A stretch of 64,000 nucleotides of DNA from contig CAMCBU010000003.1 of assembly GCA_945873095.1 (NCBI GenBank), positions 1-64,000 of the forward strand, read 5' to 3'. This document shows, one piece after another, positions 28,009 through 38,548 of this stretch. Numbering within the stretch: the first letter of the stretch is position 1; each line of letters starts with the position of its first letter. The notes beneath the pieces were generated by a model. It was not told the origin of the DNA, made no database searches, and saw nothing but the letters and a program-made list of their open reading frames with translations. Both the position numbers and the translations under genes were made by a program. Origin of the DNA: Klebsiella pneumoniae (lineage in GTDB: Bacteria > Pseudomonadota > Gammaproteobacteria > Steroidobacterales > Steroidobacteraceae).

Positions 28009-29462
28009 CCGATTCCATGGTGACGATACTGACCATGACTCTCTACATGGGCGTTTGTCTCGTGCTCGGTGGTATCGCCTGGCGCCGCACACGCAGCCTC
28101 GACGATTTCATCCTCGGTGGTCGTAGTCTTGGTAGTTGGGTGACGGCGTTGAGCGCGCAGGCCACCGATATGAGTGGTTGGCTGCTGATGGGCTTGCCTG
28201 GTCTCGCCTATGCCTCAGGATTCGATTCGGTGTGGTTGCTGCTCGGGCTCTTGGCCGGTACTTGGCTGAATTGGCGTTTCGTCGCAGCCCCGTTGCGAGA
28301 GGCGACCGAGCGATTCGGTAATGCGTTGACCTTGCCGGACTATCTCGAGTATCGATTTGACGATCGTAGTCATCGTTTGCGGGCCTTATCGGCGATCGTG
28401 ATCCTGCTGTTCTTCATCTTTTATACGAGCTCTGGCTTTGTCGCCGCAGGCCGCCTGTTCGAAGCACTTTTCGAGATTCCTTACCTCGAAGCCATGTTGT
28501 GGGGAACGGCGGCGATGTTGGCATACACATTTCTCGGTGGTTTTCTCGCCGTCAGTTGGTCCGACGTATTGCAGGGTACGTTGATGTTTTTCACTCTGAT
28601 TCTTGTTGCGATTTTGGGTGTCTCGATGGCAGGCGGCGTCGAGGCTACATTCACGCGACTCGAGTCGCTCGATGCACACTTGTTGGATCCCTTTGTCGCC
28701 GACGAAGGTGCGACGCTCGGATGGGTCGGGATCGTCTCGCTGTTGGCATGGGGGCTGGGTTACTTCGGCCAGCCCCATATCCTCGCGCGCTTCATGGCTG
28801 CACGGTCGGCGTCGCACATTACCGTGGCGAGACGCGTGGCAATGGGCTGGGTGGTGACGGTGCTCGTTGCAGCCGTGGTCGTGGGTCTGAGTGCGCGCCT
28901 CGTGTTACCAACCGACTTGAGCGGCCCGGATACCGAAAAGGTTTTTATCTTGATGTCGACGACGTTTCTGCCACCGATCTTCGCTGGAATCTGTCTCGCG
29001 GGCGTGATGGCCGCCATCATGAGCACCGCATCCGCGCAGCTCTTGGTGGCATCGTCCGCTCTAGCCAACGATCTCTACCGCAGTCTGTGGCGTCGTGACG
29101 TCTCGCAGGCGGAATTGCTTTGGATTGGACGTGTTGCGGTTCTGCTGATTGCATCGCTCGCCATGTGGCTCGCCCGAAATCCGGACAACACGGTTTTATC
29201 TTTGGTCGCTTGGGCATGGGCCGGTTTCGGCGCTGCATTCGGACCGGTCGTGATTTTGTCGCTGTATTGGGTGGGTATGACGAGAGCCGGTGCGTTGGCG
29301 GGCATTCTCGTCGGAGGTGCTACCGTCGTGCTGTGGAAGCAGCTGGCACCGCTCGGCGGTATCTTTGCGCTCTATGAACTGGTGCCGGGTTTTTTCCTCT
29401 CCGCAGCGGCGATCCTGCTGATGAGCCGGCTGACAGGCCGACAGACAGATGAGCTGAGCTGA
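28005..29462 (+). CDS. putP: Sodium/proline symporter
   Basis: This 485-residue sodium:solute symporter has about 13 helices. The helix-1/2 region DDFILGGRSLGSWVTALSA and SAQATDMSGWLLMGLPG match PutP, including the sodium-site residues around D-M-S-G-W. It would import proline with Na+. No putA is in the window. It is coupled to the neighbouring genes by 4-base and 1-base overlaps. Confidence 0.92.
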   Translation: MTDSMVTILTMTLYMGVCLVLGGIAWRRTRSLDDFILGGRSLGSWVTALSAQATDMSGWLLMGLPGLAYASGFDSVWLLLGLLAGTWLNWRFVAAPLREATERFGNALTLPDYLEYRFDDRSHRLRALSAIVILLFFIFYTSSGFVAAGRLFEALFEIPYLEAMLWGTAAMLAYTFLGGFLAVSWSDVLQGTLMFFTLILVAILGVSMAGGVEATFTRLESLDAHLLDPFVADEGATLGWVGIVSLLAWGLGYFGQPHILARFMAARSASHITVARRVAMGWVVTVLVAAVVVGLSARLVLPTDLSGPDTEKVFILMSTTFLPPIFAGICLAGVMAAIMSTASAQLLVASSALANDLYRSLWRRDVSQAELLWIGRVAVLLIASLAMWLARNPDNTVLSLVAWAWAGFGAAFGPVVILSLYWVGMTRAGALAGILVGGATVVLWKQLAPLGGIFALYELVPGFFLSAAAILLMSRLTGRQTDELS

Positions 29463-30760
29463 TGAGCAACACGCTATCCGCGCAACGTCTCGGCCCGGTG
29501 CATCTCGCTTCGGGTTACAGCGCGTGGAACGCCCGATCGTACCTGCTGGCCGCCCTGGTCACTGTCGGTATGCTGGCTTTCATCAGTTTCATACAACCGT
29601 ACTTGCTCAACGCCAATCTGAAAGTGGCGAGTGACGAGCAGGGCCGTGTGCTCGGGCTGCTCGGGTTCAGTAACGAATTGTTGTCGTTGTTGTTGGTGGC
29701 ACCCATCGGTGCGTTGTCCGACAAGATCGGTCGGCGACCCGTGTATACCTTGGGATTTCTCTGGCTCGCGGTCGGATTCTTTCTTTATCCGTTGGCGCGA
29801 ACCGTGCCGCAGCTATTGGCATGCTCGCTTTTTTTTGCAGTCGGCGTCGCAGCCGTCGGTTGCATGATGGCAACGGTGCTCGCCGATACGCCGAGGGAAG
29901 AGTCGCGCGGCGTGTTTGTCGGCATCACCGGCTTTTGTCAGGGCCTCGGTGCCACCTTGGCGGTACTCGTGCTCGGCAAGTTTCCGCAACGCCTTGCAGC
30001 AGAGGGAATGGATGCGATCACGGCAGGACAAATCACGCTCGGTGTAGGCTCTGCATTGTGTATCTTGTCCGCGCTCGTTTGTTGGAGTGGGCTGCATCGT
30101 GGCACGCCTAGCGAGATGGGGCAGCGTGAGCCGCTCGCGCACTTACTGCGGTCGGGATTGCTGGCAGCCCGATCGAATCCGCGAATCTGGTTTGCCTATT
30201 TGCTGCAGTTCGTGTCCTTCGCAGACCGAATCATCATCGGCACCTTCTTCAGTGCACGTCTGCAACAAACGGCCATCGCCAACGGACAGACGGTCGGTGA
30301 AGCCGTCTCCGCCGCAACACGACCGTTCGTGATCGCCAACGTCTCGGCGCTGGTTTTTGCCGTATTCTTTGGTTTGTTACTCGATCGGTTGAATCGCATT
30401 GCAGCGGGTGTCGTCGCCATGCTGATCGCCGGTGTGGGCTATATGGCCGGCGGACTTGTCGGCGATCCGGCTAGCGATTGGATCATTCCGGTTGCCATCA
30501 TGCTGGGTATGGGTCAGATCTGCGCCATCATCGCCAGTCAGACGGTGTTGGGTCAGGAGGCGCCTCGCGAGCTGCGCGGCGCCGTATTCGGCCTCGCTGG
30601 CATCTTCGCTTCCCTCGGTATCTTGTTCACGACGGCCGTCGGTGGCTGGTTGTACGACTTGGTCGATCGGAGCGCGCCGTTTTTCCTGATCGGAGCGGTG
30701 AATCTCGGCGTGATGATTTTTGGTCTGGCGTTGCTTCGACAGCAGACGACTCGATCATGA
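29462..30760 (+). CDS. MFS transporter (paralogue of the one at 21909)
   Basis: This 432-residue 12-helix transporter has the loop motif LSDKIGRRPVY and MATVLAD. Shared landmarks with the 21909-23201 protein along the length indicate a duplication within the genome. Substrate unknown. ATG shares a base with the putP stop (TGATG), and its stop overlaps the ATP-grasp start by 4 bases. Confidence 0.85.
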   Translation: MSNTLSAQRLGPVHLASGYSAWNARSYLLAALVTVGMLAFISFIQPYLLNANLKVASDEQGRVLGLLGFSNELLSLLLVAPIGALSDKIGRRPVYTLGFLWLAVGFFLYPLARTVPQLLACSLFFAVGVAAVGCMMATVLADTPREESRGVFVGITGFCQGLGATLAVLVLGKFPQRLAAEGMDAITAGQITLGVGSALCILSALVCWSGLHRGTPSEMGQREPLAHLLRSGLLAARSNPRIWFAYLLQFVSFADRIIIGTFFSARLQQTAIANGQTVGEAVSAATRPFVIANVSALVFAVFFGLLLDRLNRIAAGVVAMLIAGVGYMAGGLVGDPASDWIIPVAIMLGMGQICAIIASQTVLGQEAPRELRGAVFGLAGIFASLGILFTTAVGGWLYDLVDRSAPFFLIGAVNLGVMIFGLALLRQQTTRS

Positions 30761-31614
30761 TCCCACTCAAAATAGCCACCTGTCGGCCTTTGCCTGAGGC
30801 CGATGTCGATGAGCGGCTCCTGCTCGACGCCCTAGGTGCAGCGGGTATCGAGGCCCGCATGACGCCGTGGCGCGAGGATGTCGATTCGAAAGACACGACA
30901 CCGATGCTGATTCGCTCGACCTGGGACTACATTCATCACGTGCCTGATTTTCTTCGCTGGGCGGAAGCGGCATCGTCACGTGCCCCACTTTGGAATCCGC
31001 TCGACATCATGCGAGGCAATGTGCACAAGCGTTATCTGCTCGAACTGCAGAGGCGTGGACTCCCGGTGACGCCGACGATCCTGGCGCATCGCGGCGATTC
31101 GCGGACACTGGCTGCGATCGTGGCAGAGTCGCGCTGGGTGGATGTCGTCATCAAGCCTGCGGTTGGAGCAGGCTCCTTCGAAACCTATCGACTGCGTAGC
31201 GATGACTCGCGATCCGACGAGCTCTTTTCGAAGCTGTGCGCCGAGCGCGATGTACTGATCCAACCTTACTTGTCTTCGGTCGAGGGTCACGGTGAGCGAG
31301 CACTCGTATGGATCGACGGGGAGTTCACTCATGCGGTACGCAAATCACCACGCTTCGCCGATGGGGCTGAAAGTGTCTCGGAAGCCTTGCCGATCTCGAG
31401 CGCCGAGGTGGCGTTAGGTCATGCAGTGTTGCACGATGTTGCCGATCAGCTGCTGTACGCACGTGTGGATGTCGCGCCGGGCTTTGATGGCCTGCCCGTG
31501 CTGATGGAGCTCGAGCTCATCGAGCCGTCGTTGTTCCTGATGCAGAATCCGCGTGCCCTGCAACGCTTGGTGCAGGGCATCCGTCGTCGTCTCCTGTCTG
31601 CAGCGCGAGACTAG
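30757..31614 (+). CDS. RimK/GshB-like ATP-grasp protein
   Basis: This 285-residue protein has ATP-grasp features: RSTWDYI near the N-terminus, VIKPAVGAGSFETYR as the ATP-binding lysine/glycine loop, and the metal-binding end MELELIEPSLFL. Enzymes of this group ligate an amino group to a carboxylate. The closest relatives I can name are glutathione-synthetase-like ATP-grasp proteins. Its TAG stop shares the palindrome CTAG with the stop of the convergent VOC gene. Confidence 0.8.
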   Translation: MIPLKIATCRPLPEADVDERLLLDALGAAGIEARMTPWREDVDSKDTTPMLIRSTWDYIHHVPDFLRWAEAASSRAPLWNPLDIMRGNVHKRYLLELQRRGLPVTPTILAHRGDSRTLAAIVAESRWVDVVIKPAVGAGSFETYRLRSDDSRSDELFSKLCAERDVLIQPYLSSVEGHGERALVWIDGEFTHAVRKSPRFADGAESVSEALPISSAEVALGHAVLHDVADQLLYARVDVAPGFDGLPVLMELELIEPSLFLMQNPRALQRLVQGIRRRLLSAARD

Positions 31615-32291
31615 ATCACCACCAGTCGGGCACCTTCTGGAGACTCGAGGACCGTACGGTCGGTAGCGCCGGCGCGTTGGAAAACCAGCGCGGACTTGTC
31701 GAGCCACGACTCATCGTGAATGCCGATGGTGAGCCCCGCCGCATCGAACAACGCGGCGGGCCAATGGCGCGCGTCGATCGACGGTATGGTGAGCGGCGTA
31801 GCACCAAGCGCACGCCAGAATCCGCTCGAGATTTCAGGCGCCGCCGAGGGGAGACTGAATCCAAGGAATTGTCCGAGGGTGCGGCTGCCGCTGCTCGGGG
31901 CGAGTGCATCGATACCATGGGTTGCCTTCTCGAGTAAGGTGACCATATGACCCGCCGGGTCGCGAAAACCGAATTCTTTGAACTGTCCCGGCTCGGTTTT
32001 CGCGAAAGCGATCACGGCTCCGGCATCTCGGAACGACTCGAGCGCGTTCGTGATATCTGGGTGTACATAGGTTATCGAGGGCGACGGGAAGCGATACTCA
32101 TGCAAGCCGACGACGAGATTCCCGAGACTCACGACCGCGTAGGGATGGGGCCAAACCGACTCCACCCGGTTCGCTCTGAACCCCATCAATTCATAAAATT
32201 GCAGCGATTCGTCGAGATCGTCGGTCGAGACGCTGATCTCGTGAAATCGCCCGAGTGATAACCCTGCCTCGCCCATACCCTCCGCGCTCAT
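31611..32291 (-). CDS. Tandem VOC-domain protein
   Basis: This 226-residue protein has two VOC units (FHEISVSTDDLDESLQFYE at 16-34 and a second from about residue 130). The first repeat has FRDPAGHMVTLLE as its closing motif. ATGA overlap with oligopeptidase B upstream suggests one transcript. Function not predictable beyond the fold (dioxygenase, glyoxalase or resistance). Confidence 0.8.
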   Translation of the reverse strand: MSAEGMGEAGLSLGRFHEISVSTDDLDESLQFYELMGFRANRVESVWPHPYAVVSLGNLVVGLHEYRFPSPSITYVHPDITNALESFRDAGAVIAFAKTEPGQFKEFGFRDPAGHMVTLLEKATHGIDALAPSSGSRTLGQFLGFSLPSAAPEISSGFWRALGATPLTIPSIDARHWPAALFDAAGLTIGIHDESWLDKSALVFQRAGATDRTVLESPEGARLVVI

Positions 32292-34423
32292 GGCTGTGAA
32301 AGACCAGCCTGCCAGAGGATGAACGCATACTCTTCGGCGATCTCACGATAGCGCTCGAAGCGACCCGATTTGCCGCCGTGTCCCGCTTCCATGTTGGTGC
32401 GCAACAGCAGAGGGTTTTGGTCCGTCTTGTTGGCGCGCAACTTCGCAACCCACTTGGTGGGCTCCCAATACTGCACTTGGCTATCCCAAAGCCCGCTCGT
32501 GACGAGCATCGCCGGATAATCTTTGGCCTCGATCTGATCATAAGGCGAGTATGCGAGCATGTAGTCGTGCGCCTCCTTGGAGGCTGCGGGGTTACCCCAC
32601 TCGTCAAACTCATTGGTGGTCAGCGGAATGCTCTCGTCCAGCATCGTCGTCACGACGTCGACGAACGGCACATGCGCTACGAGGGCTCTGTAGTCTGAAG
32701 GTGCGAGGTTCGCGACGGCACCCATCAACAGGCCGCCTGCGCTACCGCCCATGCCGAACACTCGTTTCGGATCAGCCACCTTGTTGGCAACCAGATAGCG
32801 CGTGACGTCGATGAAGTCGGTGAAGGTGTTTTTCTTCTTTTGCAGTTTGCCGTCCTCATACCAGTGGCGCCCCATTTCCTGTCCGCCACGGATATGTGCG
32901 ATCGCATAGACGAAGCCGCGATCGACGAGCGACAAAATGGTCGATCTGAAGGTCGGATCCGTCGAAGAACCGTAGGAGCCATATGCATATTGGTATAAAG
33001 GCGCCGTTCCATCGAGCGGTGTGCCGCGGCGATAAAGCAAAGTGACAGGGATCTTCGCGCCATCGCGCGCACTTGCCCACCGATACTCAGCTACGTAGTT
33101 AGCGCTGTCGAATCCGCCGAGTACGGGCTCGCGCTTGAGCTCCTTCTTTTTGCCAGTCGCGACGTCGTAGTCGTAGGTGGTCGACGGCGTCGTCGGTGAC
33201 GTATAGACATAACGCAGCAAGGTCGTGTTCGATTCGGTGTTGTTGCCGAGATACATGGTGTACGCGGGGTCGCTCGCATCCATCAAGAACGATTTGCCGC
33301 TGCTCCACGGATGAACACGCAAATTCTGTAGACCACCTGAGCGCTCCGACACTGCTAAGAAAGCATCGAAGGCCTCGAAACTGTCGACGAAGGCATCGCT
33401 TCGGTGCGCAACGACATCCCGCCACTGTTTGCGATCGCCCACCTTGTCGATCGGCACCTCGACGATGCGAAAGTTTTTGGCCTGCCAGTTCGTCCGGATG
33501 ATGAATCGATCGCCGATATCTTCGAGTTGATACTCATGATCCCGTTCGCGCGGCAGGGCGACTTTGAACGACAGTGTTGCATCGTTGGCATCGGCATACT
33601 GATACTCCGACGACACGGTGCTTTGCGACACGATGAACAGGAACCGGTCTGTCTTCGACTTGCCAATACCCATGTAGAAACTATCGTCTGCTTGCTGATA
33701 GACCAGCGAGTCCGACGCCATTTCCGCCCCGCGCTGATGCTTGTAGACCGCATTGCCGAGCAGTGTCTGCGGATCCTTGCGGATGTAGAGCAGAGTGGCG
33801 TTATCGTTGGCCCAAGCGAGATTGGCCTCGACGTTGGTCAAGACGTCGGGCAAAAACTCGCCGGATTGCAGATCCTTGATTCGCACTTCATATTGTCGAC
33901 GTCCGACAAAATCTTCAGCGATCGCTGCCCACCGCCCATCAACGCTGACTTCGAGTTCCGCTAGCTGATAAAACTCGCGGCCTGTGGCACGTTCGTTCCC
34001 ATCGATGATGATTTCTTCGGTCGCCTCGAGCGAGCCTTTCTTGCGGGCATAGATCGGATACTGTTTACCGGTTTCGTAGCGCGTGTAATACCAATAGCCA
34101 TGCCGTCGCTGCGGTACGGTTGAGTCGTCCTTTTTCAGACGGCCGATGATCTCACCATAGATTTCCTGCTCGAGCTTCCGATGCGGCGCCATCGCCGCCG
34201 CGAGGAAGTCGTTCTCGGCTTTGAGATACGCCAACATCTCGGGGTTTTGGCGCTCGTCGTCACGCAGCCAATACCAAGGATCCTGGCGCTCGCCGAAAGG
34301 CGATTTGACCGTATGGGGCTTTTGCGCGGCGCGCGGCGTAGACATTTTTTCGGTTGCCAGCGTGATAGTGGAGGTCAACATCAGAGCGAGGGCGACGACG
34401 CCCAGTCGAGCAGCTTGAAACAT
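32288..34423 (-). CDS. ptrB: Oligopeptidase B (S9A), with signal peptide
   Basis: This 711-residue protein has an N-terminal beta-propeller and a C-terminal alpha/beta hydrolase domain. It has GMGGSAGGLLMG (catalytic Ser), TSGLWDSQV (Asp) and EAGHGGKSG (His). Acidic residues near the active site fit cleavage after Lys/Arg. The N-terminus (MFQAARLGVVALALMLTSTITLA) looks like a cleavable signal peptide, so it would act in the periplasm, unlike cytosolic E. coli PtrB. It follows the Bcr gene by 14 bases. Confidence 0.93.
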   Translation of the reverse strand: MFQAARLGVVALALMLTSTITLATEKMSTPRAAQKPHTVKSPFGERQDPWYWLRDDERQNPEMLAYLKAENDFLAAAMAPHRKLEQEIYGEIIGRLKKDDSTVPQRRHGYWYYTRYETGKQYPIYARKKGSLEATEEIIIDGNERATGREFYQLAELEVSVDGRWAAIAEDFVGRRQYEVRIKDLQSGEFLPDVLTNVEANLAWANDNATLLYIRKDPQTLLGNAVYKHQRGAEMASDSLVYQQADDSFYMGIGKSKTDRFLFIVSQSTVSSEYQYADANDATLSFKVALPRERDHEYQLEDIGDRFIIRTNWQAKNFRIVEVPIDKVGDRKQWRDVVAHRSDAFVDSFEAFDAFLAVSERSGGLQNLRVHPWSSGKSFLMDASDPAYTMYLGNNTESNTTLLRYVYTSPTTPSTTYDYDVATGKKKELKREPVLGGFDSANYVAEYRWASARDGAKIPVTLLYRRGTPLDGTAPLYQYAYGSYGSSTDPTFRSTILSLVDRGFVYAIAHIRGGQEMGRHWYEDGKLQKKKNTFTDFIDVTRYLVANKVADPKRVFGMGGSAGGLLMGAVANLAPSDYRALVAHVPFVDVVTTMLDESIPLTTNEFDEWGNPAASKEAHDYMLAYSPYDQIEAKDYPAMLVTSGLWDSQVQYWEPTKWVAKLRANKTDQNPLLLRTNMEAGHGGKSGRFERYREIAEEYAFILWQAGLSQP

Positions 34424-34437
34424 GTCACGGCATCTCC

Positions 34438-35661
34438 TCAGTTTCGATTTTCCGGCGCCTGCATGGCCTTATCCAGCATGAAGGACATCACCAACGATAT
34501 CAGCGATAGCGCTGCGCAAAACGCTAACATCGGCACGGGCGTGTCGGTCGGCATGAAGCCCACCGCTTGTACGGCCAGTGCAGCCATGGCCTGCTGTGAG
34601 AAGCCTATCAGGCCCGAGGCCGCGCCGGCGTAACCCGGAGCGAGGCGAACGGCGGTAGCGGTAATGTGCGGCAAGGCCAAGCCCTGGGCGAGCGCCAGTG
34701 GGAACATCGGCAAGAACCAATAGATCGGGTGCGTGAGACCCACTGCGACGAAACCAAAAGCGAGGCAGGCCGCACCCGCCTGCAGCAAAATACCGAAGCG
34801 GGCCACTCGTTCCATACTGGCATGCCCGCGCAGACGCGAGACGTAGAGATTGCCGAGAAAGTATCCCGAAGATAGGAAAAACACATACAGACCGAAATCG
34901 GTCGCAGGCTTGCCGAGCATGTCGCTCATGACATAGGGCGCGAGGGTGATGAAGCCGAGATAGAGCGCGTAGATGACGCCAGCATCCACGGCGCATTCGA
35001 GAAACACCCGCTTGCGCAACAACTTCACCGAGGCGCGTCCCACTTCGGTCAAGGTCAAAGAATCCGCTCTGACGACGCGCGTCTCAGGGAGCCAGCGCCA
35101 CGCAGCGAGCCCGATCACGATCGACAGCACGAGTAACAACACAAAGGGCGCATGCCAACCTGCCGATTCCGTGATGAGGCCGCCGAGATAGGGCGAGATC
35201 GCCGTGCCCATCATCATCACGAGTGTCAGATGAGCGAGCCCGCGGGCCAATCGCCAGTCGTTGTAGATGTCGCCGAGCACCGCGCGAGCCACCGTCGTAT
35301 TCGCCGCACAGCCGATCGCCTGTACCGCGCGAGCGAACACCAGTAATTCCAATGTCGGAGCAAAAGTCGCCAAAATCGAGCCGACGAAGAAAAATACCAG
35401 ACCGCCGATGATCAGCGGTCGGCGGCCGTAGCGATCTGATAGTGGGCCGGCGAGCGGAATGCCTGCGGCGAACGTGAATAAAAAGACACTGATGATCGCC
35501 TGCGTGGCGGCCGTTGTTGCGCCGAACTCGTCGCGGATCTCGGGCAAGGCGGGGATCAGCAGCAGGGTCGAGATGGGCCCGAGCGCGCTCGATGCTGCCA
35601 ATAGCGCCAACAGCCCGCGATCGGCTTTCGCCGATGCGGCGCCATCCGTAGATTCGGTCAC
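34438..35661 (-). CDS. Bcr/CflA-type multidrug efflux MFS
   Basis: This 407-residue 12-helix drug:H+ antiporter. LIPALPEIRDEFGAT in helix 1 and LSDRYGRRPLI in loop 2-3 are typical of the Bcr/CflA (DHA1) group. ATGA overlap with gabD upstream. Substrate unknown. Confidence 0.87.
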   Translation of the reverse strand: MTESTDGAASAKADRGLLALLAASSALGPISTLLLIPALPEIRDEFGATTAATQAIISVFLFTFAAGIPLAGPLSDRYGRRPLIIGGLVFFFVGSILATFAPTLELLVFARAVQAIGCAANTTVARAVLGDIYNDWRLARGLAHLTLVMMMGTAISPYLGGLITESAGWHAPFVLLLVLSIVIGLAAWRWLPETRVVRADSLTLTEVGRASVKLLRKRVFLECAVDAGVIYALYLGFITLAPYVMSDMLGKPATDFGLYVFFLSSGYFLGNLYVSRLRGHASMERVARFGILLQAGAACLAFGFVAVGLTHPIYWFLPMFPLALAQGLALPHITATAVRLAPGYAGAASGLIGFSQQAMAALAVQAVGFMPTDTPVPMLAFCAALSLISLVMSFMLDKAMQAPENRN

Positions 35662-37115
35662 GTCGCGAGGCCGCCCACGCAGACGTACTTCATCTCCGTG
35701 TATTCATCGATGCCGTAGCGCGAACCTTCACGACCGAGTCCGGATTCTTTCATGCCACCGAACGGTGCGATCTCCGTCGACATCAAGCCGGTGTTGAGGC
35801 CGACGAGTCCGTACTCGAGTGCTTCTTGTACGCGCCAACTGCGCGCCAGATCGCGCGTATAGAAGTAGGCTGCGAGACCGAACTCCGTATCGTTGGCCAT
35901 GCGGATGACATCGGCTTCGGTTTCGAACTTGAAGAGGGGCGCAACCGGACCAAAGATCTCCTCGCGCGCAACCCGCATCTGCGAGGTGACATCCAGCAAG
36001 ATAGTGGGCTCGAAGAAGGTGCCACCGAGGGTGTGTGGCTTGCCGCCACAAGCGATGCGTGCGCCATGCCGCACTGCATCGGCGATATGTGCCTGAACTT
36101 TCTCGAGTGCCCGCTGATCGATGAGCGGCCCCTGATCGGTGGGTCCTTGCAAACCATCGCCCACGCGCAGGGTCGATACTGCTTGTGCCAACTTTTCCGC
36201 AAACGTGTCGTAGACGCCGCTTTGAACGTAGATTCGGTTCGCGCAGACACAGGTCTGACCGGTGTTACGGTATTTGCTCGCCATCGCACCGTGCACGGCG
36301 GCATCGAGATCGGCATCGTCGAAGACGATGAAAGGCGCGTTGCCGCCCAATTCCATCGATACTTTCTTGACGGTATCGGCGCATTGGGCGAGCAGCTTTT
36401 TGCCCACGGCGGTCGAGCCTGTGAAGCTCAGCTTTCGAACTGACGGATGGCGTGTCAGTTCGCCGCCGATTTGTGCGGCATCGCCGGTGACGACATTGAA
36501 GACGCCGTCTGGTACGCCGGCGCGCTGCGCGAGCTCTGCCAAGGCGAGCGCCGAGAAAGGCGTTTGCGGTGCTGGTTTGCAAACAAAAGTACAACCCGCC
36601 GCCAAAGCAGGACCAAGCTTGCGTGTAATCATGGCGGCCGGAAAGTTCCAAGGCGTGATCGCCGCCGCGACACCGACAGGTTGTCGCAACACCAACACGC
36701 GCGAATCAGCACGGAAAGTCGGAATTACATCACCATAGATTCGCTTACCTTCTTCGGCAAACCATTCGAGGAATGAAGCTGCGTAAGCAATCTCCCCCCT
36801 CGACTCTGCCAATGGCTTGCCTTGCTCAGCGGTCATGATGATGGCCAGGTCGCTCGTGTTGGCGAGCATCAAGTCGGCAAAGCGACGCAGAATTACCGCG
36901 CGTTCTTTGGCTGTTTTTCGCGACCAGTTCGGTAACGCAGAGGCCGCCGCTTCGATTGCGATTTGGGTTTCGCTGGCGCCCATCATCGGCACTTCGCCAA
37001 CGACGGTGCCGTTGGCCGGATTGCGAATCGCAACGCGTCGTCCGTCGGCTGCCGCCGTCCAGCGACCGGCGATCCAAGCGTCTTGCTTGAGTAATGAAGC
37101 GTCTTCGAGTTTCAT
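35658..37115 (-). CDS. gabD: NADP-dependent succinate-semialdehyde dehydrogenase
   Basis: This 485-residue aldehyde dehydrogenase has [14 protein letters not shown], the catalytic Glu in [16 protein letters not shown] and the catalytic Cys in [11 protein letters not shown]. These motifs and length match GabD (482). It oxidises succinic semialdehyde, the last step of GABA breakdown. No GABA aminotransferase is adjacent. It overlaps pyrE and the Bcr gene by 4 bases each. Confidence 0.93.
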   Translation of the reverse strand: MKLEDASLLKQDAWIAGRWTAAADGRRVAIRNPANGTVVGEVPMMGASETQIAIEAAASALPNWSRKTAKERAVILRRFADLMLANTSDLAIIMTAEQGKPLAESRGEIAYAASFLEWFAEEGKRIYGDVIPTFRADSRVLVLRQPVGVAAAITPWNFPAAMITRKLGPALAAGCTFVCKPAPQTPFSALALAELAQRAGVPDGVFNVVTGDAAQIGGELTRHPSVRKLSFTGSTAVGKKLLAQCADTVKKVSMELGGNAPFIVFDDADLDAAVHGAMASKYRNTGQTCVCANRIYVQSGVYDTFAEKLAQAVSTLRVGDGLQGPTDQGPLIDQRALEKVQAHIADAVRHGARIACGGKPHTLGGTFFEPTILLDVTSQMRVAREEIFGPVAPLFKFETEADVIRMANDTEFGLAAYFYTRDLARSWRVQEALEYGLVGLNTGLMSTEIAPFGGMKESGLGREGSRYGIDEYTEMKYVCVGGLAT

Positions 37116-37750
37116 GCTGCTTTGATTCCGTAACGAGCGCGATACGCCTCGAGCGCGGCGCGTTGCTCAGCGGGTAAGTCGCTGGCGATGAGGTCTGCCA
37201 AAGTCAGCAAGCTGACACAACGCAAACCGAACTGCTGCTCGACCTCTTGTACGGCCGAGCGATCGCCTGCACCACGCTCCTGTCGATCGAGCGCAAGTAA
37301 GACCGCCACGGGTTGCGCACCGGCTCGTTCGATCAGATCGACAGACTCTCGCACGGCGGTACCAGCGGTGATGACGTCATCGACGATCACGACACGTCCG
37401 GCGAGCGCTTGCCCCACGATCAGACCGCCCTCGCCGTGATCTTTGGCCTCTTTGCGATTGAACGACCACGGGACTCGGATACCGTGGTGTTCTGCCAAGG
37501 CCACCGCCGTCGAAGCGACGAGTGGAATGCCTTTGTACGCGGGGCCAAAAAGCATGTCGTAGTTCACGCCGGACTGAACCAAGGCAGCGGCGTAACACTG
37601 ACCCAGAATCGCGAGCGCCTCGCCATCGTTGAACAGACCGGCATTGAAAAAGTAAGGGCTCTCGCGCCCCGACTTCAGGGTGAAGTTCCCGAAGCGTAGG
37701 GCGGAGCGGGCGAGGGCGAGGTCGATGAATCTGCGTTGATGGGACTGCAT
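37112..37750 (-). CDS. pyrE: Orotate phosphoribosyltransferase
   Basis: This 212-residue pyrimidine-synthesis enzyme makes OMP from orotate and PRPP. The PRPP-binding motif [13 protein letters not shown] and the orotate-site region FNAGLFNDG are clear. It is divergent from an exonuclease III-family gene with only a 17-base gap, the same neighbourhood in which Pseudomonas carries crc. It heads the pyrE-gabD-bcr string. Confidence 0.96.
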   Translation of the reverse strand: MQSHQRRFIDLALARSALRFGNFTLKSGRESPYFFNAGLFNDGEALAILGQCYAAALVQSGVNYDMLFGPAYKGIPLVASTAVALAEHHGIRVPWSFNRKEAKDHGEGGLIVGQALAGRVVIVDDVITAGTAVRESVDLIERAGAQPVAVLLALDRQERGAGDRSAVQEVEQQFGLRCVSLLTLADLIASDLPAEQRAALEAYRARYGIKAA

Positions 37751-37767
37751 CTGGCTATCATACCGCC

Positions 37768-38535
37768 GTGCGCGTCATCACTCTGAATGCCAATGGAATC
37801 CGTTCCGCTGCGAGCAAAGGCGCCTTCGCCTGGTTGCGGCAGCAGGGTGCCGATGTCATCTGTTTGCAAGAGACCAAGGCACAGGAGCACCAGTTAGCCG
37901 GTCATGATGTCGATTTGGACGGCTACCACCGTCACTTTTTCGATGCCGAGCGACCCGGGTACTCGGGAGTCGCACTGTATTGCAGAGCCAAGCCGGACGC
38001 GGTGATTCGCGGCTTTGGCGTACCGGAGTTCGATCGCGAGGGGCGCTACCTTGAAGCTCGCTTCGGCCAACTGGCGGTGGTTTCGTTGTATCTGCCATCC
38101 GGTTCTTCGGGCCCGGAGCGACAAGCTTCGAAGTTTCGTTTTCTCGATGCCTTCATGCCGCATCTGCAGATGCTCAAGCGTCGCAAGCAGGACTACATCC
38201 TTTGCGGCGATTGGAACATCGCGCACCGCGAAATTGATCTGCGCAACTGGAAGTCGAATCAGAAGAACTCGGGATTTCTGCCGGCGGAGCGTGCTTGGCT
38301 CGACGAATTGTTCGGACCGAAGGGTTTCGTCGACGCTTTCCGTACGGTTAACGACCAGCCGCATGAATACACATGGTGGTCCAATCGCGGACAAGCTTGG
38401 GCGAAGAACGTGGGTTGGCGTATCGACTATCAGATCGTGAGCCCTCGTTTGGCTGGCAGCGCGAAAGCGGCTTCGATCTACAAGGCTGAGCGCTTCTCCG
38501 ATCACGCGCCGCTCACACTCGATTACCAGCTGTGA
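37768..38535 (+). CDS. xthA: Exonuclease III/AP endonuclease at the crc locus
   Basis: This 255-residue ExoIII-family enzyme keeps the complete active site: [37 protein letters not shown] and [11 protein letters not shown]. Details ([29 protein letters not shown]) match the NApe/ExoA AP endonuclease type. The pyrE-divergent position is that of Pseudomonas Crc, whose catalytic residues are lost; here they are present, so it should be a real nuclease. ampG starts 13 bases downstream. Confidence 0.93.
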   Translation: MRVITLNANGIRSAASKGAFAWLRQQGADVICLQETKAQEHQLAGHDVDLDGYHRHFFDAERPGYSGVALYCRAKPDAVIRGFGVPEFDREGRYLEARFGQLAVVSLYLPSGSSGPERQASKFRFLDAFMPHLQMLKRRKQDYILCGDWNIAHREIDLRNWKSNQKNSGFLPAERAWLDELFGPKGFVDAFRTVNDQPHEYTWWSNRGQAWAKNVGWRIDYQIVSPRLAGSAKAASIYKAERFSDHAPLTLDYQL

Positions 38536-38548
38536 TCCCGCATCAGCC

